Assembly (NCBI RefSeq): GCF_030435705.1
Contig: NZ_CP129382.1
Span: forward strand, 3,218,501-3,282,500
Length of the DNA stretch: 64,000 nucleotides
Source: Rhizobium sp. SSA_523
GTDB taxonomy: Bacteria > Pseudomonadota > Alphaproteobacteria > Rhizobiales > Rhizobiaceae
Reading direction: 5' to 3'
Both the position numbers and the translations under genes were made by a program. A model generated the notes under the pieces. It was not told where the DNA came from and made no database searches. It saw only the letters and a program-made list of their open reading frames with translations. Positions 28,324 through 37,467 of the stretch are shown in pieces (position 1 is the stretch's first letter; each line of letters begins with the position of its first letter).

Positions 28324-29132
28324 TGCCGCGCTTCAAGATGACCGTCGAATATGACGGCAGCCCCTATGTCGGCTGGCAGCGCCAGGAAAATGGCCATTCC
28401 GTGCAGTCGGCGATCGAGAAGGCCATTCGCTCCCTGACCGGCGAGACCGTCTCCATTCGCGCGGCCGGCCGCACGGATTCCGGCGTTCACGCCTTCGGGC
28501 AGGTGGTGCATGCCGATCTGGCGCGGGCCTGGGTGCCCTACAAGCTGCGCAATGCGCTGAATGCGCATCTGGCGATGGCCGGGGAGAAGGTGTCGATCCT
28601 GCAGGTAGAGGCCGTCGACGACGGCTTCGACGCGCGCTTTTCGGCGCTGCGTCGCCATTATCTCTACCGCATCATCACACGCGCCTCGCCGCTCGCCATC
28701 GAAGCCAGGCGGGCCTGGTGGGTGTCGAAGCCGCTCGACCACGAGGCCATGCATGCGGCGGCGCAGATGCTGGTCGGGCATCACGATTTCACGACCTTCC
28801 GTTCGGTCCATTGCCAGGCGAGGAGCCCGATGCGCACGCTCGACCGGCTGGACGTGACCCGCCGGGGCGAACTGATCGAGATCCGCGCCTCGGCGCAGAG
28901 CTTCCTGCACAATCAGATCCGCTCCTTTGCCGGAACGTTGAAACTGGCCGGCGAAGGAAAGATGACGCCGCAGGACGTTCGCGCCGCCCTGGAGGCGAAG
29001 GACCGCGCCGCCTGTGGGCCGGTTGCGCCGCCGGAAGGTCTCTATTTCATGCAGGTCGATTATCCGGATCCTGCCGGATCAGCCGGGATAGACGCCGAGA
29101 AACTGTTCCAGCGCATCGGAGAGGATGAGTGA
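28323..29132 (+). CDS. truA: tRNA pseudouridine(38-40) synthase
   Basis: A 269-residue pseudouridine synthase acting on anticodon-loop uridines 38-40. The catalytic Asp lies in [16 protein letters not shown]. The start [20 protein letters not shown] is family-typical and overlaps the fmt stop by one base. The 3' end overlaps a convergent membrane-protein gene by 54 bp, an unusually long convergent overlap; the last residues ([16 protein letters not shown]) look like an extended tail. Confidence 0.95.
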   Translation: MPRFKMTVEYDGSPYVGWQRQENGHSVQSAIEKAIRSLTGETVSIRAAGRTDSGVHAFGQVVHADLARAWVPYKLRNALNAHLAMAGEKVSILQVEAVDDGFDARFSALRRHYLYRIITRASPLAIEARRAWWVSKPLDHEAMHAAAQMLVGHHDFTTFRSVHCQARSPMRTLDRLDVTRRGELIEIRASAQSFLHNQIRSFAGTLKLAGEGKMTPQDVRAALEAKDRAACGPVAPPEGLYFMQVDYPDPAGSAGIDAEKLFQRIGEDE

Positions 29133-29702
29133 CGGCACGATCAGCACCATCGTCAAGGTGGCGATCATCAGCCGGTGGTCTCCCAGAAACATTCTGAGGA
29201 TACGGCTGAGCGCGATGATCATGCACAAGATCGCAACCAGCCAGGCAAGCGCGACAATGCCGGTCAGAGACGGCGTCATGATCAGCAGAAGGCTCATGAC
29301 GCTGTAGACATAGGCGAAGGGAACGGAGATCCAGTTGACCGTGACGACAATGGCCGGATAGTGCCTGCCAATGCCGAGCATGGCGGCAAGCACGCCGGCC
29401 AGGACGATCGGCACCAGCCAATTGGCCGCTTCCAGCATGGCCATGCGCAGGAAGAAGACGCCGCCCAGCGACTGACCCGGCGGCAGGCCTTCAAGAAAGG
29501 CGATCCGCCACCAGATCCAAGACAGAGCAATAGCAGGCAGGCACCAGACCACGGCCCAGAAGGATCGCATCATGCCGCGATCGCTGATGTCGAGATATGT
29601 GAAACCGGCGCGGTCGCCCTTGACCAGCAGCCAGAGGCCAAACAGGTAAAGCTGAACTTCAGACAAAGCAGGCAAGCAGCAGGCCTCCGGGCGGAACAGC
29701 AA
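29079..29702 (-). CDS. Membrane protein, paralogue of its upstream neighbour
   Basis: A 207-residue protein with five to six hydrophobic segments and no recognised domain. It shares the pattern [14 protein letters not shown] followed by a hydrophobic helix and RIAFLEGLP with the neighbouring protein (DVSDEGIIRSFRAV, RIEFLQALP), and the remaining helices follow in the same order, so the two are tandem duplicates. The only start keeping the shared N-terminus is TTG at 29702, 2 bp after the neighbour's stop. Its 3' end runs 54 bp into truA. Function unknown; last gene of the dapD-dapE operon. Confidence 0.75.
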   Translation of the reverse strand: MLFRPEACCLPALSEVQLYLFGLWLLVKGDRAGFTYLDISDRGMMRSFWAVVWCLPAIALSWIWWRIAFLEGLPPGQSLGGVFFLRMAMLEAANWLVPIVLAGVLAAMLGIGRHYPAIVVTVNWISVPFAYVYSVMSLLLIMTPSLTGIVALAWLVAILCMIIALSRILRMFLGDHRLMIATLTMVLIVPSLILSDALEQFLGVYPG

Positions 29703-29704
29703 AA

Positions 29705-30337
29705 TCAGCCATGCGTCAAACCCATGGCGGCTTCAAGATGTTGGATGATCCACATCGGCGGCAGGATCGTCATCAGGAGCAGGGCCGCGCGCCTCCATTT
29801 GGTGCCGCCGACAACCGTGCGCAATATGCGCCAGACCAGGATCAGCGCCATCGTCAGCAGAGCCAGCAGCAGACCGATCGATACAAGCCATTGCAGGGTG
29901 GAGGTCTCGTTAAGCAGCAGGAGGACGGGGATAAGGGTCAATACAGCTGCATAGACGAAGGGAATGGCGCCCCAATTGGCCATGACGATCATCGGCCGGA
30001 TCAGTGGCCGCAGGCCAAGCGCCATGCCGGACAGGATGAGGCTGAGAATGGTGAAGCACCACAGACTCGCTTCGATGACCAGAACCTGAAAGATGAAGGT
30101 CAGGTGCCAGCGTCCGAGGTCCGGCAGGGCCTGCAGGAACTCGATGCGGCGCAAGATCGCATAGACGAGAAAGGCGGGGAGGCTGAAGAGCACGGCCCGG
30201 AAGGACCGGATGATGCCCTCGTCGGACACATCGAAATGCGAAAGGCCGCGTGCATCGCCTTGCGCCGTCAGCTGAAGGCCGCGCAGCGGATGTCTGATCT
30301 CGACCAGCCAGGATTGGACCTTTTCAGGCAGCCGCAT
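29705..30337 (-). CDS. Membrane protein, tandem paralogue downstream of dapE
   Basis: 210 residues from the ATG at 30337 (MRLPEKVQSWLVEIRHPLRG), or 220 from 30367; neither has a strong ribosome site. Five to six hydrophobic segments follow an N-terminal cytoplasmic part carrying DVSDEGIIRSFRAV. Its start overlaps the dapE 3' end by 14 bp, so it is translationally coupled to lysine and peptidoglycan precursor synthesis. No domain recognised. The duplicate gene follows immediately. An envelope role is only suggested by context. Confidence 0.78.
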   Translation of the reverse strand: MRLPEKVQSWLVEIRHPLRGLQLTAQGDARGLSHFDVSDEGIIRSFRAVLFSLPAFLVYAILRRIEFLQALPDLGRWHLTFIFQVLVIEASLWCFTILSLILSGMALGLRPLIRPMIVMANWGAIPFVYAAVLTLIPVLLLLNETSTLQWLVSIGLLLALLTMALILVWRILRTVVGGTKWRRAALLLMTILPPMWIIQHLEAAMGLTHG

Positions 30338-31619
30338 GGGTGAACCAGCGCTCCAGGAAGCTCTCATATATGCCGGTCAGCGTCTCCAGATCCGAAAGGG
30401 ACACCCGCTCGTCAGCCATGTGCATGGTCTGTCCGACCAGGCCGAATTCCACCACGGGGCAGTAATCCTTGATGAAGCGCGCGTCGGAGGTACCACCGGT
30501 CGTCGACAGCGTCGGCACCTGTCCGGTCACCTTTTCGACCGCAGCGGACAAAGCCTCGACCAGGGCCTCGTTGCGGGTCAGGAACACCTGGCTCGGCCTT
30601 TGCGACCAGGTGATCTCGTAGCGGACCGGATCGCGGCCGGGCCTGAGACGGTCATGCGCGGCTGCGGCGTCGAGCCGGCGCAGAAGTTCCGCCTGCAGGG
30701 TCTCGACGCTCCAGAGATCGTTGAAGCGCACATTGAATTCGAGCCGCACCCTGGCCGGGATCACATTGGTTGCCGTGTTGCCGGTATCGATCGTGGTGAC
30801 TTCGAGATTGGTCGGCGGAAAATGCGCGGTGCCGGAATCGAGTGGCGGAAACATCAGGGCCTCGGCCATGGCCGCAGCCGCCCGCAGCGGATTATCGGCC
30901 AGATGCGGGTAGGCGACATGGCCCTGGACCCCGTGAATGGTGACCGAAGCGGAAACCGAGCCGCGCCGGCCGATCTTGATCATATCGCCCAGTCTTTCCG
31001 GATTGGTCGGCTCGCCGACGAGGCAGGCGTCCCACTGCTCGCCTTTTTCCCTCGCCCATTGCAGGAGCTTGACGGTGCCGTTGATGGCCGGACCTTCCTC
31101 GTCGCCGGTGATGAGGAAGGAAATGGAGCCTCGCGGCGCCCCGTGCCGCTCGACATGCCGGGCAACGGCCGCCACGAAGCAGGCTATGCCGCCCTTCATA
31201 TCCACGGCGCCACGGCCGAACATCGCACCATCGGCAATCTCTGCCGCAAAGGGCGGATGACTCCAGGCCGCCTCATCGCCCACCGGTACCACATCGGTAT
31301 GGCCGGCAAACATCAGATGCGGTCCGCTGGTTCCGAGCCGGGCGTAGAGGTTGTCGATGTCCGGCGTCCCTGCCTCGCGGGCGGTCACCCGCTCAACGCT
31401 GAACCCGAGGGGCGTCAGCATGTCCGAAAGAGCGGCCAGCGCTCCGGCATCACTCGGCGTCACGGAGGGGCAGCGGATCAGCCGCCGCAGGTTCTCCACC
31501 GGTTCCCGGGCTTCACCCTTCACCCGACCCTTCACCTGGTCCGAATTCTGGGCCGAATTCTGAGCCGAATTCTGGGCCGCATCCTGGGGCTGATCGTGAG
31601 CCTGATCTTGCGCCGACAT
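30324..31619 (-). CDS. dapE: Succinyl-diaminopimelate desuccinylase
   Basis: A 431-residue M20 family zinc hydrolase in the succinylase branch of diaminopimelate/lysine synthesis. Metal and catalytic motifs are FAGHTDVVPVGD, GRGAVDMKGG and ITGDEEGPAINGT, with TGGTSDARFIKDYCPVVEFG near the C-terminus. About 34 extra N-terminal residues are low complexity (AQNS repeated three times, then DQVKGRVKGE), encoded by a 12-bp tandem repeat; the normal enzyme begins near EPVENLRRLIRCPSVTPSD. No Met or obvious alternative start separates the extension. It lies 16 bp after dapD. Confidence 0.95.
   Translation of the reverse strand: MSAQDQAHDQPQDAAQNSAQNSAQNSDQVKGRVKGEAREPVENLRRLIRCPSVTPSDAGALAALSDMLTPLGFSVERVTAREAGTPDIDNLYARLGTSGPHLMFAGHTDVVPVGDEAAWSHPPFAAEIADGAMFGRGAVDMKGGIACFVAAVARHVERHGAPRGSISFLITGDEEGPAINGTVKLLQWAREKGEQWDACLVGEPTNPERLGDMIKIGRRGSVSASVTIHGVQGHVAYPHLADNPLRAAAAMAEALMFPPLDSGTAHFPPTNLEVTTIDTGNTATNVIPARVRLEFNVRFNDLWSVETLQAELLRRLDAAAAHDRLRPGRDPVRYEITWSQRPSQVFLTRNEALVEALSAAVEKVTGQVPTLSTTGGTSDARFIKDYCPVVEFGLVGQTMHMADERVSLSDLETLTGIYESFLERWFTHAAA
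31543..31614 (-). repeat. 12-bp degenerate tandem repeat encoding the DapE N-terminal extension
   Basis: Six 12-bp units in phase. Three are near-identical (GAATTCTGGGCC / GAATTCTGAGCC at 31543-31578) and three are more diverged. On the minus strand they encode AQDQ, AHDQ, PQDA and then AQNS three times. The unit carries an EcoRI-type GAATTC palindrome. The repeat is in frame and just after the start codon. Confidence 0.85.
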
Positions 31620-31635
31620 GTCTCGATCCTTGTGA

Positions 31636-32505
31636 TCAATCGCGCAGAAGCTCGTTGATGCCGGTCTTGGAGCGGGTCTTCTCGTCGACCCGCTTGACGA
31701 TCACGGCGCAGTAGAGATGCGGTGCCGGCATGCCGTTCCCCATTGTGGCATTGGCCGAGGGCATGGAGCCGGCGACCACGACGGAATAGGGCGGTACCTC
31801 GCCATACATGACCTCGCCGGTGGTGCGATCGACGATCTTGGTCGACTTGCCGATATAGACGCCCATGCCCAGCACCGATCCCTCGCGGATGATGCAGCCC
31901 TCGACCACTTCCGAGCGCGCCCCGATGAAGCAATTATCCTCGATGATCGTCGGTCCCGCCTGCAGCGGCTCAAGCACGCCGCCGATGCCGACGCCTCCGG
32001 ACAGGTGGACATTGGCGCCGATCTGCGCGCAGGAGCCGACGGTCGCCCAGGTGTCGACCATGGTGTTCTCGCCGACATAGGCGCCCAGATTGACGAAAGA
32101 GGGCATCAGCACGACACCCTTCGAGACATAGGCGGAGCGGCGCACGACGGCATTGGGCACGGCGCGGAAACCAGCGGCGCGGAACTGGTTGTCGCCCCAG
32201 TTTTCGAACTTGGACGGCACCTTGTCCCACCAGGTGGCAGAGCCGGGCCCGCCGGTCACGACCTGCATGTCGTTCAGGCGGAAGGAGAGCAGAACCGCCT
32301 TCTTCAGCCACTGGTGAACAGTCCAGCTGCCGTCCTCGCCGCGCGAGGCAACCCGCAGGCGTCCCTCATCCAGAAGGCTGAGGGCTTGGTCCACGGCATC
32401 CCGGATCTCTCCCTTGGTGCTGACCGTCACGCTGTCACGATTGTCGAAGGCAGCTTCGATCGTCTTTTCGAGAGAGGCAAAATCGGGGTTCGCGGGGCTC
32501 GTCAT
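31636..32505 (-). CDS. dapD: 2,3,4,5-tetrahydropyridine-2,6-dicarboxylate N-succinyltransferase
   Basis: A 289-residue left-handed beta-helix transferase that succinylates tetrahydrodipicolinate, the step before DapC/DapE in diaminopimelate synthesis. Hexapeptide repeats are visible from about residue 120 ([20 protein letters not shown]) to [17 protein letters not shown]. The C-terminus [11 protein letters not shown] is family-typical. It heads the minus-strand dapD-dapE-membrane-membrane operon; a candidate promoter lies 73-101 bp upstream. Confidence 0.96.
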   Translation of the reverse strand: MTSPANPDFASLEKTIEAAFDNRDSVTVSTKGEIRDAVDQALSLLDEGRLRVASRGEDGSWTVHQWLKKAVLLSFRLNDMQVVTGGPGSATWWDKVPSKFENWGDNQFRAAGFRAVPNAVVRRSAYVSKGVVLMPSFVNLGAYVGENTMVDTWATVGSCAQIGANVHLSGGVGIGGVLEPLQAGPTIIEDNCFIGARSEVVEGCIIREGSVLGMGVYIGKSTKIVDRTTGEVMYGEVPPYSVVVAGSMPSANATMGNGMPAPHLYCAVIVKRVDEKTRSKTGINELLRD

Positions 32506-32577
32506 GGGAATTCCTTGTCTGTCACACGCATCGTGATGAGGGGAAGCTCTCTGCCGGCTGGCAAAATCATGCCATTT

Positions 32578-32606
32578 GCTCTAAGCGACCGCCACTCAGG
32601 CGTCAA
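32578..32606 (-). promoter_or_regulatory. Candidate dapD promoter
   Basis: On the minus strand TTGACG (32606-32601), a 17-bp spacer and TAGAGC (32583-32578). The -35 is good and the -10 weak. It lies in the 143-bp divergent gap between dapD and the LOG-family gene. Confidence 0.45.
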
Positions 32607-32648
32607 TGTGCTTTGGCGCACAAGCGATTCGGGCTCGGGAGAATCCCC

Positions 32649-33524
32649 ATGGCAGCAGATAAAGAGGGCGGAATGCGGCGCAAGGGCGGGGTCTTCGACC
32701 CGCTCAAGGACAGTTCCGTCGACAAGCTGCGGGCGCGGGCCATCCCCAGGACGCCGCAGTCGGAATCGCCGTCCTACCGGCTTGCCTATACGGATGAGGA
32801 TTTCCTCTGCCGCGACGAGTTGCGGCCTGTCCGCCTTCAGCTCGAACTGCTGAAGCCGGAAATGATGCTGACGGAAATGGGCATCAAATCCACCGTCGTC
32901 CTGTTCGGCGGCGCCCGGATTCCCGAACCTGGTACCGAGCCCTGGGCGGCGCGCAACGAGGTGCAGAGCCGCAATCTCAAGGCCGCGTCCGTCTATTACG
33001 ACGAGGCACGCAAGTTTGCCGCACTTTGCGCCCGCCATTCGGCAACGCTCGACCATCAGGAATTCGTCGTCGTCACCGGCGGCGGGCCCGGCGTGATGGA
33101 GGCCGGCAATCGCGGTGCGACCGAGGCCGGCGCACCCACGATCGGTCTCAACATCCTTCTGCCGCACGAGCAGGCGCCCAACCGGTTCGTAACGCCGGCT
33201 CTGAGCTTCAACTTCCACTATTTCGCCATCCGCAAGATGCATTTCCTCATGCGGGCGCGGGCCGTGGTGGTGTTTCCGGGAGGGTTCGGCACGCTCGACG
33301 AGCTCTTCGAGGCGCTGACGCTGATCCAGACCCGCCGCATGGAGCGGATCCCGCTGATCCTGTTCGCCGAGACCTTCTGGCGCAGGATCGTCAATTTCGA
33401 GGCGCTGGCCGAGTTCGGGACGATTGCGCCGGAAGACATGGATCTGATCAGCTTCGTCGAAACGGCCGATGAGGCCTGGCAGGTGGTTTCGGATTTCTAC
33501 GGACTGGAAGAAGCCCGCCCCTGA
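32649..33524 (+). CDS. LOG family protein (nucleotide 5'-monophosphate nucleosidase type)
   Basis: A 291-residue Rossmann-fold protein of the TIGR00730/LOG group. It has VVTGGGPGVMEAGNRGATEA and PGGFGTLDELFEALT, the two signatures of lysine-decarboxylase-like proteins that in studied members hydrolyse nucleotide or cytokinin riboside monophosphates. It is longer than plant-type LOG (about 180-200) because of an N-terminal segment of about 90 residues, as in other bacterial long forms. ATG 32649 follows GGGAGAAT. Substrate not assignable; a role in cytokinin activation is possible in a plant-associated organism but not shown. Confidence 0.88.
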   Translation: MAADKEGGMRRKGGVFDPLKDSSVDKLRARAIPRTPQSESPSYRLAYTDEDFLCRDELRPVRLQLELLKPEMMLTEMGIKSTVVLFGGARIPEPGTEPWAARNEVQSRNLKAASVYYDEARKFAALCARHSATLDHQEFVVVTGGGPGVMEAGNRGATEAGAPTIGLNILLPHEQAPNRFVTPALSFNFHYFAIRKMHFLMRARAVVVFPGGFGTLDELFEALTLIQTRRMERIPLILFAETFWRRIVNFEALAEFGTIAPEDMDLISFVETADEAWQVVSDFYGLEEARP

Positions 33525-33605
33525 CGCCGGGCGGGGCGGCAGGGACAGGCTCTCGACGATGCATCACGGCATCGTCCTCAGGGCTGAAACAAAGCCTCTG
33601 GCGGA

Positions 33606-34310
33606 TCAGAAGCGCTGTTCGGGCAGGTCGTCGATGGAGATGACCCCATCCTTGTTGCGATCCATGCGCGTGAACATCTTGTCGGCGGCGGCGCTCGCCT
33701 CCGCCTTGCTGATCTGACCGCTTTCATCCGTGTCGATCATCCGGACCAAGCCAATGCCCGGCATCATGTCGCGCGGACCCACTCCCATTCCGTGCCGCCC
33801 GCCGTGGTGACGGCCGGGACCGCGCTCGCCCTCGGCCATTTCGCGCGGACCGGGCCCGCCTTCCGGTCCCTTGGCCATTGCCTCAGGTGCGTCGTCCGCC
33901 GTGTCGTCGGCCATGTCCTTGGCCGCGTCCTCGTTACCGGCAGCCTTGCGGCGTTCTGCGCGTTCGGCCTTGCGCGCCTCGCGTGCCTCGGCCCGTCGCG
34001 CTTGCCGGTAGTCGCGGATCTCGCCCGGCGTCAGCGTTTCGTCCTTGTTGCCGTCGATCGCGGTGAAGGTGGCGGCCTGCCAGGCGGTGACCTCCTCCTT
34101 GGAGATCTTGCCGTCCTTGTCCTTGTCGGCCGCCTTCAGGAGCCTGACGAACATCACGTCGCGCATCATGGCCCGGTCACCGCCGGGGCCAGCCCGATGG
34201 CCGCCATGCTCATGATGGCGTGGGCCGGGAGCGGCAAAGCTCGCCGGGACGGCTGCACCGACGAGGAAACTTGCCCCGAGGGCCATTACGATATACCGGT
34301 TCACTCTCAT
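33606..34310 (-). CDS. Secreted EF-hand calcium-binding protein
   Basis: A 234-residue exported protein with signal peptide (about 1-28, cleavage near FAAPG). Four EF-hand loops lie in two pairs: DKDKDGKISKEE (62-73) with DGNKDETLTPGE (86-97), and DTDESGQISKAE (193-204) with DRNKDGVISIDD (217-228). The pairs are separated by about 95 residues of charged low-complexity linker, first Arg/Ala/Glu-rich and then His/Gly-rich. The start at 34310 has AAGGAGG upstream. Probably a periplasmic calcium sensor or buffer; partner unknown. It stands alone. Confidence 0.88.
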   Translation of the reverse strand: MRVNRYIVMALGASFLVGAAVPASFAAPGPRHHEHGGHRAGPGGDRAMMRDVMFVRLLKAADKDKDGKISKEEVTAWQAATFTAIDGNKDETLTPGEIRDYRQARRAEAREARKAERAERRKAAGNEDAAKDMADDTADDAPEAMAKGPEGGPGPREMAEGERGPGRHHGGRHGMGVGPRDMMPGIGLVRMIDTDESGQISKAEASAAADKMFTRMDRNKDGVISIDDLPEQRF

Positions 34311-34451
34311 GAAGCTGCCTCCTTGGTTGCTCATGAGATGAAAGTAGCGAGCGCTTCTTCAAGCAACCACTTAAACATCCGTAACCTGCATGACATTTCG
34401 GTAATGTCGCCCGCATGCGATTCCGGCGACTGTCAGCCGGCACTCGCCGCG

Positions 34452-35162
34452 TCAGGCCGGCAGGATGGATTGCAGGAAGCCGGTCAGGTCGTCCGTCATG
34501 AAGTCGACATTGGGATCGGCCTCGTCCGCCTGTTCCCAGCGTTCGATTACAAAATCCCCGAGATTGCGGGGCACCAGCAGAACCGTCGTCATGCCGAGCA
34601 CGCGCGGCACCTGGAGATTGCGCGGCAGGTCCTCGAACATGGCAGCGTTCTTGACGTCGACGCGGTTGAGCTGGGCGAACTTGTTATAGGTCTCGCCAGC
34701 CGGCTTGGGCACGAATTCGGCGGCGACAATATCGAAGATCTCATCGAAATGGTCGAGAATGCCGAGGGCCCGCGCCGCGGCCTCGGCATGCGAGACGGTG
34801 CCATTGGTGAAGATGAACTTGCGGCCGGGCAGGGCCTTGATCGCCGCGCCGAGTTCCGGATGCGGCAGAAGCGCCGAGTAATCGATCGCATGCGCCTTTT
34901 CGAGAAAGGCATTGGGGTCGATCTTGTGATGGACCATCAGGCCCTTCAGCGTCGTGCCGTGCTCGTGGTAATATTGCTTCTGCAATTTACGGGCGTCGTC
35001 GCGATCCATCTGCAGGAGCTCGGCGACGAAATCCGTCATGTTGCGATCGATCTGCGAAAACAGATTGACGTGATGCGGATAGAGCGTGTTGTCGAGATCG
35101 AAGACCCAGTCCCGAACATGGGAAAAGGCGGCGGGATCGGGCGATGTGGTCAGATGAGGCAT
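34452..35162 (-). CDS. Pyrimidine 5'-nucleotidase (HAD superfamily)
   Basis: A 236-residue HAD hydrolase of the SDT1/PYRN type. Motif I is WVFDLDNTLYP, motif II FIFTNGTVSHAEAAA, and the Lys and late acidic motifs fall near EFVPKPAGETY and MFEDLPRNLQVPR. It probably dephosphorylates UMP, CMP or damaged pyrimidine nucleotides. The start at 35162 (MPHLTTSPDP) is preferred to an extension upstream. It diverges from the EamA transporter across 101 bp. Confidence 0.87.
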   Translation of the reverse strand: MPHLTTSPDPAAFSHVRDWVFDLDNTLYPHHVNLFSQIDRNMTDFVAELLQMDRDDARKLQKQYYHEHGTTLKGLMVHHKIDPNAFLEKAHAIDYSALLPHPELGAAIKALPGRKFIFTNGTVSHAEAAARALGILDHFDEIFDIVAAEFVPKPAGETYNKFAQLNRVDVKNAAMFEDLPRNLQVPRVLGMTTVLLVPRNLGDFVIERWEQADEADPNVDFMTDDLTGFLQSILPA

Positions 35163-35263
35163 GCCGGCTTTATGCACCTTCCCCGCGGGAAAGAAAAGCA
35201 GCGATCCGATCCGGCCTCTGTCCGGCTTGGCGAGGCAACGCGACCGTGCTAGCGCCATGGGTC

Positions 35264-36169
35264 ATGGAAGCCTGGATCCCGATCACGATTGCCGCCGCCT
35301 TTCTGCAGAACCTGCGCTCGACCCTGCAGAAGCACCTTCAGGGCGAACTGGGAACGCGAGGCGCAAGCTTTGTGCGCTTCGGCTACGGCTTTCCCATCGC
35401 CGTCCTTTATGTCGTCGCCCTACATCGCTTCGGCGGCTACCGGCTTCCGGCGCTCAATCTTACCTTCGCCTTCTGGGCCGTGATCGGCGGGTTGGCGCAG
35501 ATCTACGCCACCATCATGCTCGTCCATCTGTTCACCCTGCGCAATTTCGCCGTCGGCACGGCCTATTCGAAGACGGAGCCGGTCCAGGCGGCGATCTTCG
35601 GCGCCCTGATCCTGGGCGAGAGCCTCACAAGCGGGGCGGCTGTCGCCATCGTTATCGGGGTTGTCGGAGTCATGATCATTTCCATTGCCCGCTCGCCGCT
35701 CACCCTGCGCAATCTCTGGTCCTCGCTGTTCAGCAGGACGGCATTGATCGGCATGGCGTCCGGTGCCGTGTTCGGCATCTCCGCCGTCGCCTATCGCAGT
35801 GCTTCCCTTGCGCTCGAGGGACCGAACGCGGTGATGCAGGCGGCGGTGACGCTTGTCTGCGTCACCGGCTTCCAGACGATCTTCATGCTGGGCTGGATGC
35901 TGCTGACGGATGCCGGCGAGATTGTCCGGGTGGCCAAGGCCTGGCGCACCGCATCGCTGGTGGGGCTTGCAGGCGTTGTCGGTTCGGCGGGATGGTTCAC
36001 GGCCATGACGCTGCAGCAGGTGGCCTATGTGCGCGCGCTCGGCCAGATCGAACTCGTCTTTACCTTCGCCTCTTCGGTCATCCTGTTCAAGGAACGGATC
36101 AACCGTCTCGAATTGGTGGGATGCCTGCTGATCGTTACAGGCATCCTCGCGCTTCTGGCGTGGTCGTGA
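35264..36169 (+). CDS. EamA/DMT-superfamily transporter
   Basis: A 301-residue membrane protein with about ten hydrophobic helices in two repeated halves, typical of EamA drug/metabolite exporters. The first half ends near VVGVMIISIA and the second near LLIVTGILALLAWS. It shows the GTAYSKTEPVQAAIFGALIL motif at the end of the first repeat. Start MEAWIPITIAAAFLQNLRST at 35264; substrate unknown. Its stop directly abuts the convergent argB stop with no gap. Confidence 0.87.
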   Translation: MEAWIPITIAAAFLQNLRSTLQKHLQGELGTRGASFVRFGYGFPIAVLYVVALHRFGGYRLPALNLTFAFWAVIGGLAQIYATIMLVHLFTLRNFAVGTAYSKTEPVQAAIFGALILGESLTSGAAVAIVIGVVGVMIISIARSPLTLRNLWSSLFSRTALIGMASGAVFGISAVAYRSASLALEGPNAVMQAAVTLVCVTGFQTIFMLGWMLLTDAGEIVRVAKAWRTASLVGLAGVVGSAGWFTAMTLQQVAYVRALGQIELVFTFASSVILFKERINRLELVGCLLIVTGILALLAWS

Positions 36170-37054
36170 TCAGGGAACGATCAGCGTTCCGGCGCCTTCG
36201 GTGAAAATTTCCAAAAGAACCGAATGGGCCACCTTGCCGTTCAGGATGACGACGCCCTGAACCCCGGCCCTGATGGCATCGATACAAGTCTCCACCTTCG
36301 GGATCATGCCGCCGGAGATCGTGCCGTCCCTGATCAGGGCCTGAGCCTGTGCCACGGACAATTCCTTGATGAGGTTCTTGTCCTTGTCCAGAACGCCTGG
36401 CACATCGGTCAAAAACAGCAGCCGGTCGGCGCGCAGGGCACCCGCGATCGCGCCGGCAAACGTGTCCGCATTGATGTTGTAGGTGGCTCCGTCACGACCC
36501 GGGGCGACGGGTGCGATGACCGGGATCATCTCGGATTTTGCCAGGAGATCGAGCAGCGTGCGGTCCACCTCGACGATTTCCCCGACAAAGCCCAGGTCAA
36601 GAACGCGCTCGATATTGGAATCCGGATCGATCACCGTCTTCTTGGCCTTCTCGGCAAACACCATGTTGCCGTCCTTGCCGCAAAGCCCGATTGCCCATTC
36701 CCCTGTCTGGTTGATCAGCGCCACGATCTCCTTGTTGATGGAGCCGGCAAGAACCATTTCGACGATTTCGACCGTCTTCTGGTCGGTCACGCGCAGACCG
36801 CCTTCGAACTTCGATTCGATCCCCATCTTGCTCAGCATGGCACCAATCTGCGGGCCGCCGCCATGCACGACGATCGGGTTGATGCCTGACTGCTTGAGCA
36901 GGGCGATATCCTCCGCGAAAGCCTTGCCGAGCGCGCTGTCGCCCATGGCGTGGCCGCCATATTTGACGACGATCGTCTTGTTCTCGTATTTCTGCATGTA
37001 GGGCAGGGCCTGCGCCAGGAGCCGGGCCTGCATTTCGCTTTCGGAAGGGGACAT
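36170..37054 (-). CDS. argB: Acetylglutamate kinase
   Basis: A 294-residue amino-acid kinase, second step of arginine synthesis. It has [15 protein letters not shown] (nucleotide-binding Lys), [13 protein letters not shown] and the C-terminal [19 protein letters not shown]. The start at 37054 ([19 protein letters not shown]) follows AAGAGGTG and gives the rhizobial length. In many bacteria ArgB is feedback-inhibited by arginine and bound by PII. In rhizobia I recall engB directly upstream; here an anti-sigma-like gene lies between. Confidence 0.95.
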   Translation of the reverse strand: MSPSESEMQARLLAQALPYMQKYENKTIVVKYGGHAMGDSALGKAFAEDIALLKQSGINPIVVHGGGPQIGAMLSKMGIESKFEGGLRVTDQKTVEIVEMVLAGSINKEIVALINQTGEWAIGLCGKDGNMVFAEKAKKTVIDPDSNIERVLDLGFVGEIVEVDRTLLDLLAKSEMIPVIAPVAPGRDGATYNINADTFAGAIAGALRADRLLFLTDVPGVLDKDKNLIKELSVAQAQALIRDGTISGGMIPKVETCIDAIRAGVQGVVILNGKVAHSVLLEIFTEGAGTLIVP

Positions 37055-37467
37055 CAAAACACCTCTTGAACACCGGGTGCGGCCTTGTAATACCAAAACG
37101 CGATCTTAGGAACCCATGTGCTGGCGCGATTGACGCAGCTGCGCGGCGATCCGCCTGATACTCCTGCATTGACACTCCGGACGAAGAGTCCGATCCTAGG
37201 CCTGATGGCGAAGGTGAGGAGCGCCAGGGGAGGCGTGTCGCGCATGGCACCGGAGCGGGCTCGACCCATCGGACGTTCGGCCCACCGGCCGGTAGAGCGT
37301 GAGCATCGGCCTGTGGGTATGGGTAGCGCAGGCATGGTTCAGGCTTGGCTCGGGCATTGCGGACGACCCTTTTCGGGACTGGTGCCGTCGAGAATGCAGC
37401 GCCGGCCAGGCATTCCAGGCGGCGCGTCCTTTCCAAAGCTCCTCCAAACCGAACGAGTGCAGGATTG
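37055..37467. other. Gene-free 413-bp gap before the anti-sigma gene
   Basis: I find no recognisable gene in either strand. Several open frames cross it, but all lack ribosome sites and give Arg/Pro/Ser-rich sequence with no domain. It presumably holds the argB promoter (minus) and that of the anti-sigma gene (plus). The ECF sigma gene normally preceding an RskA-type gene is not here, nor did I see a degraded remnant of it. Confidence 0.5.

Noticed and set aside
33555..33577. Hairpin GACGATGC...GCATCGTC after the LOG-family gene as a terminator
   Set aside because: The stem is real, but no T-run follows on either strand, so termination is not supported.
37055..37467. Degraded ECF sigma factor gene upstream of the anti-sigma gene
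   Set aside because: I looked for region 2 and region 4 sequence in all frames and saw only Arg/Pro/Ser-rich shadow sequence.
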